Source: Vulcanimicrobiota bacterium
GTDB lineage: Bacteria; Vulcanimicrobiota; Vulcanimicrobiia; Vulcanimicrobiales; Vulcanimicrobiaceae
Direction: 5' to 3'
DNA: 5,886 bases
NCBI GenBank assembly: GCA_027306845.1
Contig: DAHUYY010000125.1
Span: 1 to 5,886 of the forward strand
Numbering within the stretch: position 1 is the stretch's first letter; every line of letters begins with the position of its first letter. The notes under the pieces were generated by a model. It saw only the letters and a list, made by a program, of their open reading frames with translations. It did no database searches and had not been told where the DNA came from. Positions 1 to 5,234 of this stretch are shown here, piece by piece. The translations under genes were made by a program, and so were the position numbers.

Positions 1-332
1 CCGATCGAAAAAGCGGCAATGGTAACCCCGGCGAGCAAGACGCCTTCCCACTTTTGCAGGCGCCCGAGACTTGCGAGGACGATGTAGGCGAATACGCCGA
101 GCACCGCGATGGGATATTCGAGCTCTTGGCCTTTAATTTCACAGAGCGCGTTGAGTTCGTAGAGGCAAGCAAGGCCGATCGCCAAGACGAGGAGATCGAA
201 CGCGGGTGCCCATACGATCGAAGGTAACCCGATCGCGGCGATGAGCAGCCCGACGGCAATGCGACGTTTCGTGACTCGCGGACGCCCCGACATCACGGCG
301 GTCGCCGAGTTCGACGCGACCGACTCGTTCAT
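1..332 (-). CDS. cdsA: Phosphatidate cytidylyltransferase, N-terminal part (cut by window edge)
   Basis: Integral membrane enzyme that makes CDP-diacylglycerol from phosphatidate and CTP, the branch point of phospholipid synthesis. The ATG at 332-330 overlaps the uppS stop in an ATGA junction, and 110 codons run without a stop to the window edge. Seen in the translation: a polar N-terminus (about residues 1-24, ending in the basic VTKRR), then hydrophobic stretches at about 25-42, 44-58, 74-90 and 97-110, with a conserved-looking Y-E-L at 58-60 after the second. This fits the multi-span N-terminal half of the CdsA family. The catalytic C-terminal signature lies outside the window, so the name rests on topology plus the very common uppS-cdsA gene order. 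Only a weak GGGG-type ribosome site precedes the start, so translation is probably coupled to uppS. A later in-frame ATG at codon 14 is a possible alternative start. Confidence 0.82.
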   Translation of the reverse strand, partial: MNESVASNSATAVMSGRPRVTKRRIAVGLLIAAIGLPSIVWAPAFDLLVLAIGLACLYELNALCEIKGQELEYPIAVLGVFAYIVLASLGRLQKWEGVLLAGVTIAAFSI

Positions 333-1063
333 GCGCCCCAGCGCCGAGCGCGCCGGCCGAATTCTTCGATCGCCTCGGTAAAATCGGAGCGCGAAAAATC
401 CGGCCAGAAGATATCGCTCATGACCAATTCCGCATAGGCGGCCTGATAGAGCAAAAAGTTCGAAAGTCGACGCTCGCCGCCGGGGCGAATGACGAGATCG
501 GGATCGGGAAGATCGGCGGTCTCCAGGTGCGCCGAAAGCGTCTCCTCGCTAATTTGATCCGGCGCCAGCGTTCCGGCGGCGACCTCGCGCGCCAGCGCGC
601 GCATTGCGTCGCGCAGTTCGGCGCGCGAACTATAGTTGACCGCGAGGTTCAGCAGAAGGCCGGAATTTCCGGCGGTATCGCGCGCGAGCGATTCGAGCGC
701 CTCGCGCGAACGCGCCGGCAACGCTTCCCAGTCGCCGATGATTCGAACGCGAACGTTGTTCTTGTTGAGTTCGGCGAGTTCGGTGCGAGCAAAAAAGACG
801 CAAAGATCGAAAAGAAACGAAATTTCGCTCGGCTCGCGCCGCCAGTTCTCGGTCGAAAAACCGTAGACGGTGAGGACCTCTACGCCGATGTCGCTTGCGG
901 CACGCGTAATTTCCCTCAGCGCAAGAATTCCCCGACGGTGCCCTTCAACAGCCGGTAAACCGCGCTGCCGTGCCCAGCGGCGGTTGCCGTCCATAATAAT
1001 CGCGATATGCCGTGGAATCGCCTCGTTCGCGCCGGAGTTCGGCGCGGCAACCGGGGCCTTCAC
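329..1063 (-). CDS. uppS: Isoprenyl transferase (undecaprenyl diphosphate synthase)
   Basis: Cytosolic cis-prenyltransferase that extends farnesyl diphosphate with isopentenyl diphosphate to the C55 carrier used for peptidoglycan and surface polysaccharides. At 244 residues it has the family's normal length. Visible motifs: HIAIIMDGNRRWA at 19-31 with the catalytic Asp25, the EGH motif with His42, FSTENW at 69-74, and the C-terminal block with Arg193, Glu197, Arg199, Ser201 and Glu212, matching the diphosphate- and Mg-binding residues of the E. coli enzyme (Arg194, Glu198, Arg200, Ser202, Glu213). The more common R-T-S-G-E is R-P-G-G-E here; the binding residues are kept. The start is GTG (1063-1061), preceded closely by GGAGAGG, and it overlaps the stop of the upstream 66-codon ORF (GTGA). 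The downstream junction with cdsA is ATGA. The exact product chain length cannot be read from sequence. Confidence 0.96.
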   Translation of the reverse strand: MKAPVAAPNSGANEAIPRHIAIIMDGNRRWARQRGLPAVEGHRRGILALREITRAASDIGVEVLTVYGFSTENWRREPSEISFLFDLCVFFARTELAELNKNNVRVRIIGDWEALPARSREALESLARDTAGNSGLLLNLAVNYSSRAELRDAMRALAREVAAGTLAPDQISEETLSAHLETADLPDPDLVIRPGGERRLSNFLLYQAAYAELVMSDIFWPDFSRSDFTEAIEEFGRRARRWGA

Positions 1064-1260
1064 GCCGCCTCTCCGCGATCGTAACGTTCGTAGCCGACGA
1101 GCAATTCCAGCCCGCTATCGATCGCGCGCACGGCGATTACGCGTAGCGTTCCGACGCCGACCCAGCCCCCGTAGGGTCGCACGACATGCACCCGAAGACA
1201 CCGATCGCCAAGCAATCGGCGAGCATGAACCTCGGGCATCAACGCCAATTGCGGGTCCAC
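1060..1260 (-). CDS. Small hypothetical protein (66 codons) between frr and uppS
   Basis: I do not recognise this protein. It begins at a GTG (1260-1258) 11 nt after the frr stop and ends in a TGA that overlaps the uppS GTG start (GTGA), as expected for a translationally coupled operon gene. A GCAGAG stretch lies a few bases upstream; the stronger GGAGG in the frr tail is about 16 nt away. An internal ATG at codon 8 is an alternative start. About 46 of 66 codons end in G or C, similar to neighbouring genes, which favours coding. The product is basic in its middle part and looks beta-rich: short alternating hydrophobic strands around residues 21-27 (CLRVHVV), 34-44 and 51-58 (GLELLVGY), separated by Gly-rich turns. 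No signal peptide, membrane segment or catalytic motif is visible. It is not part of the usual frr-uppS order. It could be a lineage-specific protein or a spurious frame spanning a 208-nt spacer. Confidence 0.6.
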   Translation of the reverse strand: MDPQLALMPEVHARRLLGDRCLRVHVVRPYGGWVGVGTLRVIAVRAIDSGLELLVGYERYDRGEAA

Positions 1261-1271
1261 GAAACTCTGCG

Positions 1272-1829
1272 TCAGACCTCCATCACTTCTTTTTCTTTCG
1301 TAACGACCAGCACATCGATATCTTTGCTGTACCGATCGGTCAATTTTTGCAGATGCTCCTGCATCCGTTTGCTCTCGTCCTCGGTGATCGTCGAGCTTTT
1401 GAGTTGCCCTTTGATATCGTCGTGCGCCTTATGCCGCACGTTGCGAAGCGCAATTTTCCCATCTTCCGACTTCTTCTTTATGACCTTCACGAGTTCGCGG
1501 CGACGCTCTTCGTTTAATGGCGGTACGCTCATTCGGATGGTCGTTCCATCGACGTTCGGGCTCATGCCGAGATCGCTTTTTTCAATCGCTTTGCGAATTT
1601 CACCGACGACGCCCTTATCGTAGGCGGTAATAACGAGCGTCCGAGCGTCTGGGGTAGCGATACCGGCGACCTGCTTGAGCGGCACGCTCTGCCCATAGGC
1701 ATCGACGTGCAGACGGTCGAGCAACGCCGGCGTGGCGCGACCGGTGCGGATCGCGGCGAACTCGGCGCGGGTCGCATCGACGCATTTTTGCATCTTGCTC
1801 TCGACGTCTTTAAAAAATGAATCGTTCAT
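1272..1829 (-). CDS. frr: Ribosome recycling factor
   Basis: Splits post-termination ribosomes together with EF-G. The 185-residue length is exactly typical. Visible features are the long N-terminal helix leading into R-T-G-R-A-T-P at 28-34, the beta-domain around residues 40-100, and the second helical block rich in Lys/Glu (about 107-185) with the invariant Arg132 inside RNVRHKAHDD. The ATG at 1829-1827 overlaps the pyrH stop (ATGA) and is preceded by a strong GGAGGA six nt upstream, so it can start both by coupling and independently. The stop is followed after 11 nt by the small unknown ORF. No anomalies in length or motifs. Confidence 0.98.
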   Translation of the reverse strand: MNDSFFKDVESKMQKCVDATRAEFAAIRTGRATPALLDRLHVDAYGQSVPLKQVAGIATPDARTLVITAYDKGVVGEIRKAIEKSDLGMSPNVDGTTIRMSVPPLNEERRRELVKVIKKKSEDGKIALRNVRHKAHDDIKGQLKSSTITEDESKRMQEHLQKLTDRYSKDIDVLVVTKEKEVMEV

Positions 1830-2578
1830 GCAGCTCCTCCGGCGATCACCGTCGCCTCATTTTTACCAACGTAGGTTCCGATCGCTTCGCCGTAAATTGC
1901 GCGTCGAATATTCCCCGAGACCCCCATGTCGAAGACGAGGATCGGCAAGCGATTATCCATACAGAGCGCCATCGCCGTCGTATCCATAACTTCCAGACCG
2001 CGGTTGAGGGCGTCCATGTAGTCGATTCGCTCGAACCGCCGAGCGTCAGGATCTTTCTTCGGATCGGAGGTATAGATGCCGTCGACCTTGGTTGCTTTGA
2101 GGATCGCCTGCGCCCCGACCTCGACGGCTCGCAACGCCGCCGCCGTATCGGTCGTAAAATACGGGTTTCCGGTTCCCGCTGCGAAGATGACGACGCGCCC
2201 TTTTTCAAGATGTCGAATCGCGCGGCGGCGGATATACGGCTCGGCGATTTGGTGCATGGCAATCGCCGTCTGCACGCGCGACGGAACCCCGATCCGCTCG
2301 AGCGCGTCTTGCAGGGCCAATGCGTTTATGGTCGTGGCGAGCATTCCCATGTAATCTGCGGTCGCGCGCTCCATGCCCGCAGCCTCATGCTCTTTTCCGC
2401 GCCAGATATTGCCGCCGCCGACGACGACGGCAATGCTTATGCCGCTGCGGGCGACATCGGCGATCTCGCGCGCCATCGTCTCGGTCGTTCGCACGTCTAC
2501 TCCGTTGGCGCTCGAAGCGAACGCCTCACCGGAGAGTTTTATGAGAACGCGGGAAAAGCGCGCGGTGCTTGCCTGCAC
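1826..2578 (-). CDS. pyrH: UMP kinase (uridylate kinase)
   Basis: Phosphorylates UMP to UDP with ATP, in the cytosol, as a member of the amino-acid-kinase fold; bacterial enzymes are normally hexamers regulated by GTP and UTP. Its 250 residues are slightly longer than many homologues because of a short N-terminal extension and a C-terminal tail. Motifs: K-L-S-G-E at 14-18, GGGNIWRG at 54-61, ATADYMGMLAT at 72-82 and GTGNPYFTTDTAA at 135-147, all hallmark positions of the bacterial UMP kinase family. The start chosen is GTG at 2578-2576, 6 nt after the tsf TAG stop. Only a weak AGG sits upstream, so coupling to tsf translation is likely. Its end overlaps frr by the ATGA junction. The order tsf-pyrH-frr is conserved very widely in bacteria. 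Confidence 0.98.
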   Translation of the reverse strand: MQASTARFSRVLIKLSGEAFASSANGVDVRTTETMAREIADVARSGISIAVVVGGGNIWRGKEHEAAGMERATADYMGMLATTINALALQDALERIGVPSRVQTAIAMHQIAEPYIRRRAIRHLEKGRVVIFAAGTGNPYFTTDTAAALRAVEVGAQAILKATKVDGIYTSDPKKDPDARRFERIDYMDALNRGLEVMDTTAMALCMDNRLPILVFDMGVSGNIRRAIYGEAIGTYVGKNEATVIAGGAA

Positions 2579-2584
2579 GTATGC

Positions 2585-3190
2585 CTACTCGCCTAGCGCG
2601 AACTTCACGAAACGTCGAACGCGAATATTTTCGCCGAGCGCTCCGACGGCGGCATTGACGAGGTCTCCGACCGTGATCGAATCATCTTTCACGAACGACT
2701 GATCGAGTAAACAATGCTCTTCGTACCATTTGTTGAGCTTGCCCTCGACGATTTTCGCAGCGACCTCCGGGGGCTTACCCGCCGGCACCGACTCTTCGAG
2801 TTCCTTGCGCGCCTGCGAAACGATCTCTTCGGGAACCGAAGCACGGTCGAGGTAGGCGGGAGACATCGCCGCGACATGCATCGCGACATCGCGCACGAGC
2901 TCGCTGAATTTTGGGTTCCGCGCGACAAAATCGGTCTCCGAGTTCACCTCGACGAGGACGCCGATCTTTCCGCCGGCGTGAATGTAGCTGCCGACCAACC
3001 CTTCGTTCGCAGCTCGTTCCGATTTTTTCTGCGCCTGCGCCGCGCCGCGTTCGAGGAGCAACGCCTTCGCTCGCTCGCGATCGCCGGCGGCTTCTACCAG
3101 TGCTTTTCTGCAATCCATCATCGGGGCGCTGGTCTCGTCGCGTAGGGCCTTGATCTCGTCGGCCTTCGGTTGGTAGGTCATAGTACTCAC
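2585..3190 (-). CDS. tsf: Elongation factor Ts, compact form
   Basis: Guanine nucleotide exchange factor that recycles EF-Tu. Domains in order: N-terminal UBA-like domain (about 9-50, with RDETSAPMMDCRKAL), the core with the signature TDFVARN at 86-92 (the Asp-Phe pair contacts EF-Tu), and the C-terminal module with the conserved KWYEEHCLLDQSFVKD block. At 201 residues it is a short EF-Ts, comparable to the compact types of Thermus and some other phyla and about 80 residues shorter than the E. coli protein; it appears complete, not truncated. The GTG at 3190-3188 is chosen over the ATG nine bases later because AAGGAG sits 7 nt before the GTG, whereas the ATG would be 16 nt away. The stop is TAG. 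It lies 93 nt downstream of rpsB, separated by a strong hairpin. Confidence 0.97.
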   Translation of the reverse strand: MSTMTYQPKADEIKALRDETSAPMMDCRKALVEAAGDRERAKALLLERGAAQAQKKSERAANEGLVGSYIHAGGKIGVLVEVNSETDFVARNPKFSELVRDVAMHVAAMSPAYLDRASVPEEIVSQARKELEESVPAGKPPEVAAKIVEGKLNKWYEEHCLLDQSFVKDDSITVGDLVNAAVGALGENIRVRRFVKFALGE

Positions 3191-3197
3191 AGATTCT

Positions 3198-3203
3198 CTC
3201 CTT
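3198..3203 (-). promoter_or_regulatory. Ribosome binding site of tsf (AAGGAG)
   Basis: AAGGAG on the minus strand with a 7-nt spacer to the GTG at 3190. It decides the tsf start in favour of GTG over the nearby ATG (3181-3179). Confidence 0.75.
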
Positions 3204-3229
3204 GGCTTGCGTTTGCTTTCATGCGCGCG

Positions 3230-3255
3230 AAGAGAGGCCGACGACGGCCTCCCTT
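3230..3255 (-). other. RNA hairpin in the rpsB-tsf spacer
   Basis: Read as minus-strand RNA, AAGGGAGGCCG (3255-3245) pairs with CGGCCUCUCUU (3240-3230) around a UCGU loop: 11 consecutive pairs including one G-U wobble. As plus-strand RNA the same position would be an A-C mismatch, so the uninterrupted helix exists only in the sense transcript of the operon. The 3' arm ends in UCUCUU and then runs into CGCGCGC, so there is no proper U-tract and it is not a standard intrinsic terminator. A partial terminator, an RNA-processing site, or a stabilising element for the tsf-pyrH-frr mRNA are all possible. It sits about 28 nt after the rpsB stop and 40 nt before the tsf start. Confidence 0.6.
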
Positions 3256-3283
3256 GCGACGGGTCTCTTCACGGTCGCGACGA

Positions 3284-4054
3284 CTAGCCGGCGACGGCCT
3301 CAGTTGCCTCGAAGGCGCCTGCTTCATTGACGGGGGCTTGGGCGTAGACCGCGCCGTCGAAGGAGCTCTCCGCCTCGGTCCGGCCCTCGATGATCGCGTC
3401 GGCCATCTTGCCGACCATCAGCTTCACGGCGCGAATCGCGTCGTCGTTACCGGGGATCGGGTAGTCGATCTCGTCGGGGTCGCAGTTGGTATCGATCACC
3501 GCGATCGTCGGAATGCCGAGCTTGCGCGCCTCGAGGACCGCGATGCGCTCCTTCTTCGGATCGACGATGAAGATCGCGTCGGGGAGGCGATGCATCTCTT
3601 TGATGCCGCCGAGGAAGCGCTCGAGCTTGTTGAGCTCGTCTTGAAGTTTGGCAACCTCTTTCTTGGGCAAGCGGTCGAAGTCGCCTTGGAGGCGCATCTC
3701 TTCGAGCTCGCGCAGGCGGGAGATGCGTTTCTGAATCGTCGAGAAGTTCGTCAGCGTTCCACCCAACCAGCGCTGGTTGATGTAGAAGGTTCCGGCGCGC
3801 TCCGCCTCATCTTTCACGACCTCTTGGGCCTGTTTTTTCGTTCCGACGAAAAGAATGACGCGCCCCTCGCGCGACATCTGCTTGACGACCTCGTAGGTGT
3901 CGCGGACGCGCTGGAGCGTGATGGCGAGATCGATAATGTAAATCCCGTTGCGTTCCTGGAAGATGTACGGTTTCATCTTCGGATTCCAACGGCGGGTCTG
4001 GTGACCGAAATGCACGCCTGCTTCAAGAAGCTCGCGCATAGAGATAACGGACAT
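3284..4054 (-). CDS. rpsB: 30S ribosomal protein S2
   Basis: Late-assembling protein of the small ribosomal subunit. The 256-residue length is typical. Visible features: MRELLEAGVHFGHQTRRWNP at 6-25, IYIIDL at 38-43, FVGTKKQA at 69-76, NQRWLGGTLTNF at 93-104, the coiled-coil insertion rich in Glu/Lys at about 108-150, and DTNCDPDEIDYPIPGNDD at 188-205. The last roughly 30 residues are an acidic, Ala-rich tail of low conservation. The start is ATG at 4054-4052: the protein begins MSVISMRELL as in homologues, with AAAGGA eight nt upstream. The open frame continues further upstream through the leader but encodes nothing S2-like. The stop is TAG. It is the first gene of the operon and is preceded by a structured leader and its own promoter. 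Confidence 0.98.
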   Translation of the reverse strand: MSVISMRELLEAGVHFGHQTRRWNPKMKPYIFQERNGIYIIDLAITLQRVRDTYEVVKQMSREGRVILFVGTKKQAQEVVKDEAERAGTFYINQRWLGGTLTNFSTIQKRISRLRELEEMRLQGDFDRLPKKEVAKLQDELNKLERFLGGIKEMHRLPDAIFIVDPKKERIAVLEARKLGIPTIAVIDTNCDPDEIDYPIPGNDDAIRAVKLMVGKMADAIIEGRTEAESSFDGAVYAQAPVNEAGAFEATEAVAG

Positions 4055-4160
4055 GAAGGGGTTCCTTTCAGCTGGTCCCCGACCGCGGTGCTCTCCGAGC
4101 GGTGCGAGCGTTTCTTTGGGACCATCGCAGCCCGGCCTCCGTGCCGGGCGAGTTGACAAC
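4055..4160 (-). promoter_or_regulatory. Structured 5' leader of rpsB mRNA, candidate S2 autoregulatory element
   Basis: About 105 nt between the predicted start of transcription and the rpsB ATG. Three complementary sets are visible. First, a perfect 7-bp stem GCCCGGC/GCCGGGC with a 6-nt loop at 4130-4149. Second, TGGTCCC (4124-4118) pairing with GGGACCA (4079-4073), enclosing a GC-rich 38-nt segment that can itself fold (ACCGC with GCGGT). Third, GGGG (4080-4077) pairing with CCCC (4061-4058), which would place the Shine-Dalgarno AAAGGA (4068-4063) inside a small loop. The second and third pairings share bases 4077-4079 and exclude each other, the layout of a translational switch. In E. coli, S2 represses its own rpsB mRNA through a structured leader; whether this leader is related in structure is inference. 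Confidence 0.5.
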
Positions 4161-4174
4161 CCTCGGAGTATAAC
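4153..4174 (+). promoter_or_regulatory. Possible weak promoter elements for rfbB
   Basis: On the plus strand TATAAC (4169-4174) resembles a -10 and uses the same bases as the -10 of rpsB on the other strand. A perfect TTGACA lies at 4153-4158, but the spacer is only 10 nt instead of about 17, so the two cannot work as a standard pair. Transcription of rfbB may therefore depend on the symmetric -10 alone, on an activator, or on a promoter not recognised here. Confidence 0.25.
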
Positions 4175-4197
4175 ACGGGCGGAGGGAGGTTGCGCAA
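4167..4197 (-). promoter_or_regulatory. Probable sigma70-type promoter for the rpsB operon (extended -10)
   Basis: On the minus strand, TGTTATACT (4175-4167) is an extended -10 element (TG, one base, TATACT). TTGCGC at 4197-4192 is a weak -35 match with a 19-nt spacer, which the TG extension could compensate. Transcription would begin near 4160, about 105 nt before the rpsB start codon. This is the only AT-rich block in the divergent gap, and its position fits the operon's first gene. Confidence 0.5.
4190..4197. repeat. 8-bp palindrome TTGCGCAA in the divergent gap
   Basis: A perfect palindrome that covers the weak -35 of the rpsB promoter and ends 5 nt before the rfbB ribosome site. A second small palindrome, GTTGACAAC (4152-4160), sits at the predicted rpsB start of transcription. 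Either could be an operator half, but both are short enough to occur by chance. Confidence 0.25.
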
Positions 4198-4202
4198 GCG
4201 CG

Positions 4203-4208
4203 AAGGAG
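4203..4208 (+). promoter_or_regulatory. Ribosome binding site of rfbB (AAGGAG)
   Basis: AAGGAG with a 6-nt spacer to the ATG at 4215. It fixes the start of rfbB: the open frame extends back to 4053, but only this ATG has a good site and gives the expected N-terminus MRYLVTGGLGFIG. Confidence 0.85.
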
Positions 4209-4214
4209 CGATCG

Positions 4215-5219
4215 ATGCGATATCTCGTTACCGGCGGCCTCGGATTCATCGGCTCGGCCTTCATCCGCCTGCTCGCTGCCGAACACCCCGAGATCGAGAT
4301 CGTCAATCTCGATGCGATGACCTACGCCGCGAACCCAGCGAACCTCGCGCAGCTGCCCGCCGGGGCGCGCTACCGATTCGTGAAGGGCGATATCACCGAC
4401 CCGAGCGCGGTCGCCGAAGGGATCGGCGAGGGGGTCGATGCGATCGTTAACTTCGCCGCCGAGACCCACGTCGACCGCTCGATCCTCGATCCGGAGGCCT
4501 TTCTGCGCACCGATATCCTCGGAACGCATACCCTGCTCGAGGCGGTCCGCGAGCGAGGCATCGCCCGCTACCTCCAGGTCTCGACCGACGAGGTCTACGG
4601 AGATGTCGAGAGCGGTGAATCCGTCGAAAGCTCCCCCCTGCGCCCGCGCAGCCCCTATAGCGCGAGCAAGGCCGGTGGCGACCTCCAGGTGCTCGCCTAC
4701 CGCGCGACCTATAGCCTCCCGGTGCTCATCACCCGCGGCAGCAATACCTACGGACCGTACCAATACCCCGAGAAGCTCATTCCCCTCTTCGTGACCAATC
4801 TGATCGACGACCAAAGCGTCCCGCTCTACGGTGACGGTCTCCAGGTCCGCGATTGGCTCCATGTCGAGGATCACGCCCGCGGCATCCTGAGCGTCCTCGA
4901 GCGGGGTGAGCTCGGCGAGGTCTACAACATCGGCGGCGGCAATCCGCGGACGAACATCGAGATCACCCGGCGTCTCCTCGCCGGATGCGGACGAGCGTTC
5001 GAGAGCCACGTCCGGCACGTCGCCGACCGCGAAGGGCACGACCGCCGCTACGCCATCTCCAGCGCAAAAGCCCATGCGCTCGGCTGGCGCCCGCAGATAG
5101 ATTTCGAACGAGGGCTCGAAGAGAGCATCGACTGGTACCGGAAGCATGAATCGTGGTGGCGCCCGCTCAAGTCGGGTGAATTTCTCGCTTACTACCAGCG
5201 CCAGTACGCGCACCGATAA
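4215..5219 (+). CDS. rfbB: dTDP-glucose 4,6-dehydratase
   Basis: Second step of dTDP-deoxysugar synthesis: NAD-dependent conversion of dTDP-glucose to dTDP-4-keto-6-deoxyglucose, in the cytosol. It is an extended short-chain dehydrogenase of 334 residues, a normal length for RmlB. Visible: the Rossmann motif GGLGFIG at 7-13, Asp33 at the end of the second strand (NAD ribose contact), AAETHVDRSI at 81-90, the catalytic Thr-Asp-Glu triad at 124-126 in STDEVYGD, and Tyr148-xxx-Lys152 in YSASKAGGD. The T-D-E triad separates dehydratases of this kind from simple epimerases. The C-terminus carries GDGLQVRDWLHVEDHARGI, the sugar-nucleotide binding region. It is divergent from rpsB and followed by rfbA after 15 nt; the TAA stop overlaps the rfbA ribosome site. 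The end product (rhamnose or another 6-deoxyhexose) depends on genes outside the window. Confidence 0.96.
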   Translation: MRYLVTGGLGFIGSAFIRLLAAEHPEIEIVNLDAMTYAANPANLAQLPAGARYRFVKGDITDPSAVAEGIGEGVDAIVNFAAETHVDRSILDPEAFLRTDILGTHTLLEAVRERGIARYLQVSTDEVYGDVESGESVESSPLRPRSPYSASKAGGDLQVLAYRATYSLPVLITRGSNTYGPYQYPEKLIPLFVTNLIDDQSVPLYGDGLQVRDWLHVEDHARGILSVLERGELGEVYNIGGGNPRTNIEITRRLLAGCGRAFESHVRHVADREGHDRRYAISSAKAHALGWRPQIDFERGLEESIDWYRKHESWWRPLKSGEFLAYYQRQYAHR

Positions 5220-5223
5220 GGAG
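5218..5223 (+). promoter_or_regulatory. Ribosome binding site of rfbA, overlapping the rfbB stop
   Basis: The string TAAGGAG joins the rfbB stop (TAA, 5217-5219) to the AAGGAG of rfbA, with an 11-nt spacer to the ATG at 5235. Ribosomes ending rfbB therefore stop on the next gene's binding site, favouring balanced output of the two enzymes. Confidence 0.7.
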
Positions 5224-5234
5224 ATCGCTCGCCC

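Noticed and set aside
870..1517. Plus-strand open frames across uppS, frr and pyrH
   Set aside because: These are antisense shadows of well-identified genes, rich in Arg and Ser with no family features.
3077..3084. GCGATCGC, the HIP1 octamer abundant in cyanobacteria
   Set aside because: I found only this one copy, inside tsf. Many CGATCG-like strings are expected from Asp/Ile/Arg codons at this GC content, so it does not indicate a cyanobacterium.
3230..3255. Reading the rpsB-tsf hairpin as a standard intrinsic terminator
   Set aside because: The stem is followed by CGCGCGC, not a U-tract, and essential operon genes lie downstream.
3274..3281. Palindrome GTCGCGAC just after rpsB
   Set aside because: Eight bases of G/C-rich palindrome are expected by chance here, and no partner site or regulator context was seen.
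3170..4156. A 328-codon open frame on the plus strand opposite rpsB
   Set aside because: It covers rpsB entirely in antisense, has no recognisable motif, and is explained by the high third-position GC of rpsB.
4053..4214. An N-terminal extension of RfbB beginning at 4053
   Set aside because: The added residues precede the Rossmann strand, which should be near the N-terminus, and only the ATG at 4215 has a good ribosome site.
4055..4306. An N-terminal extension of S2 up to position 4306
   Set aside because: The extra residues do not resemble any S2 protein, and the ATG at 4054 has a ribosome site and the expected N-terminus. The extension would also run through the promoter and rfbB.
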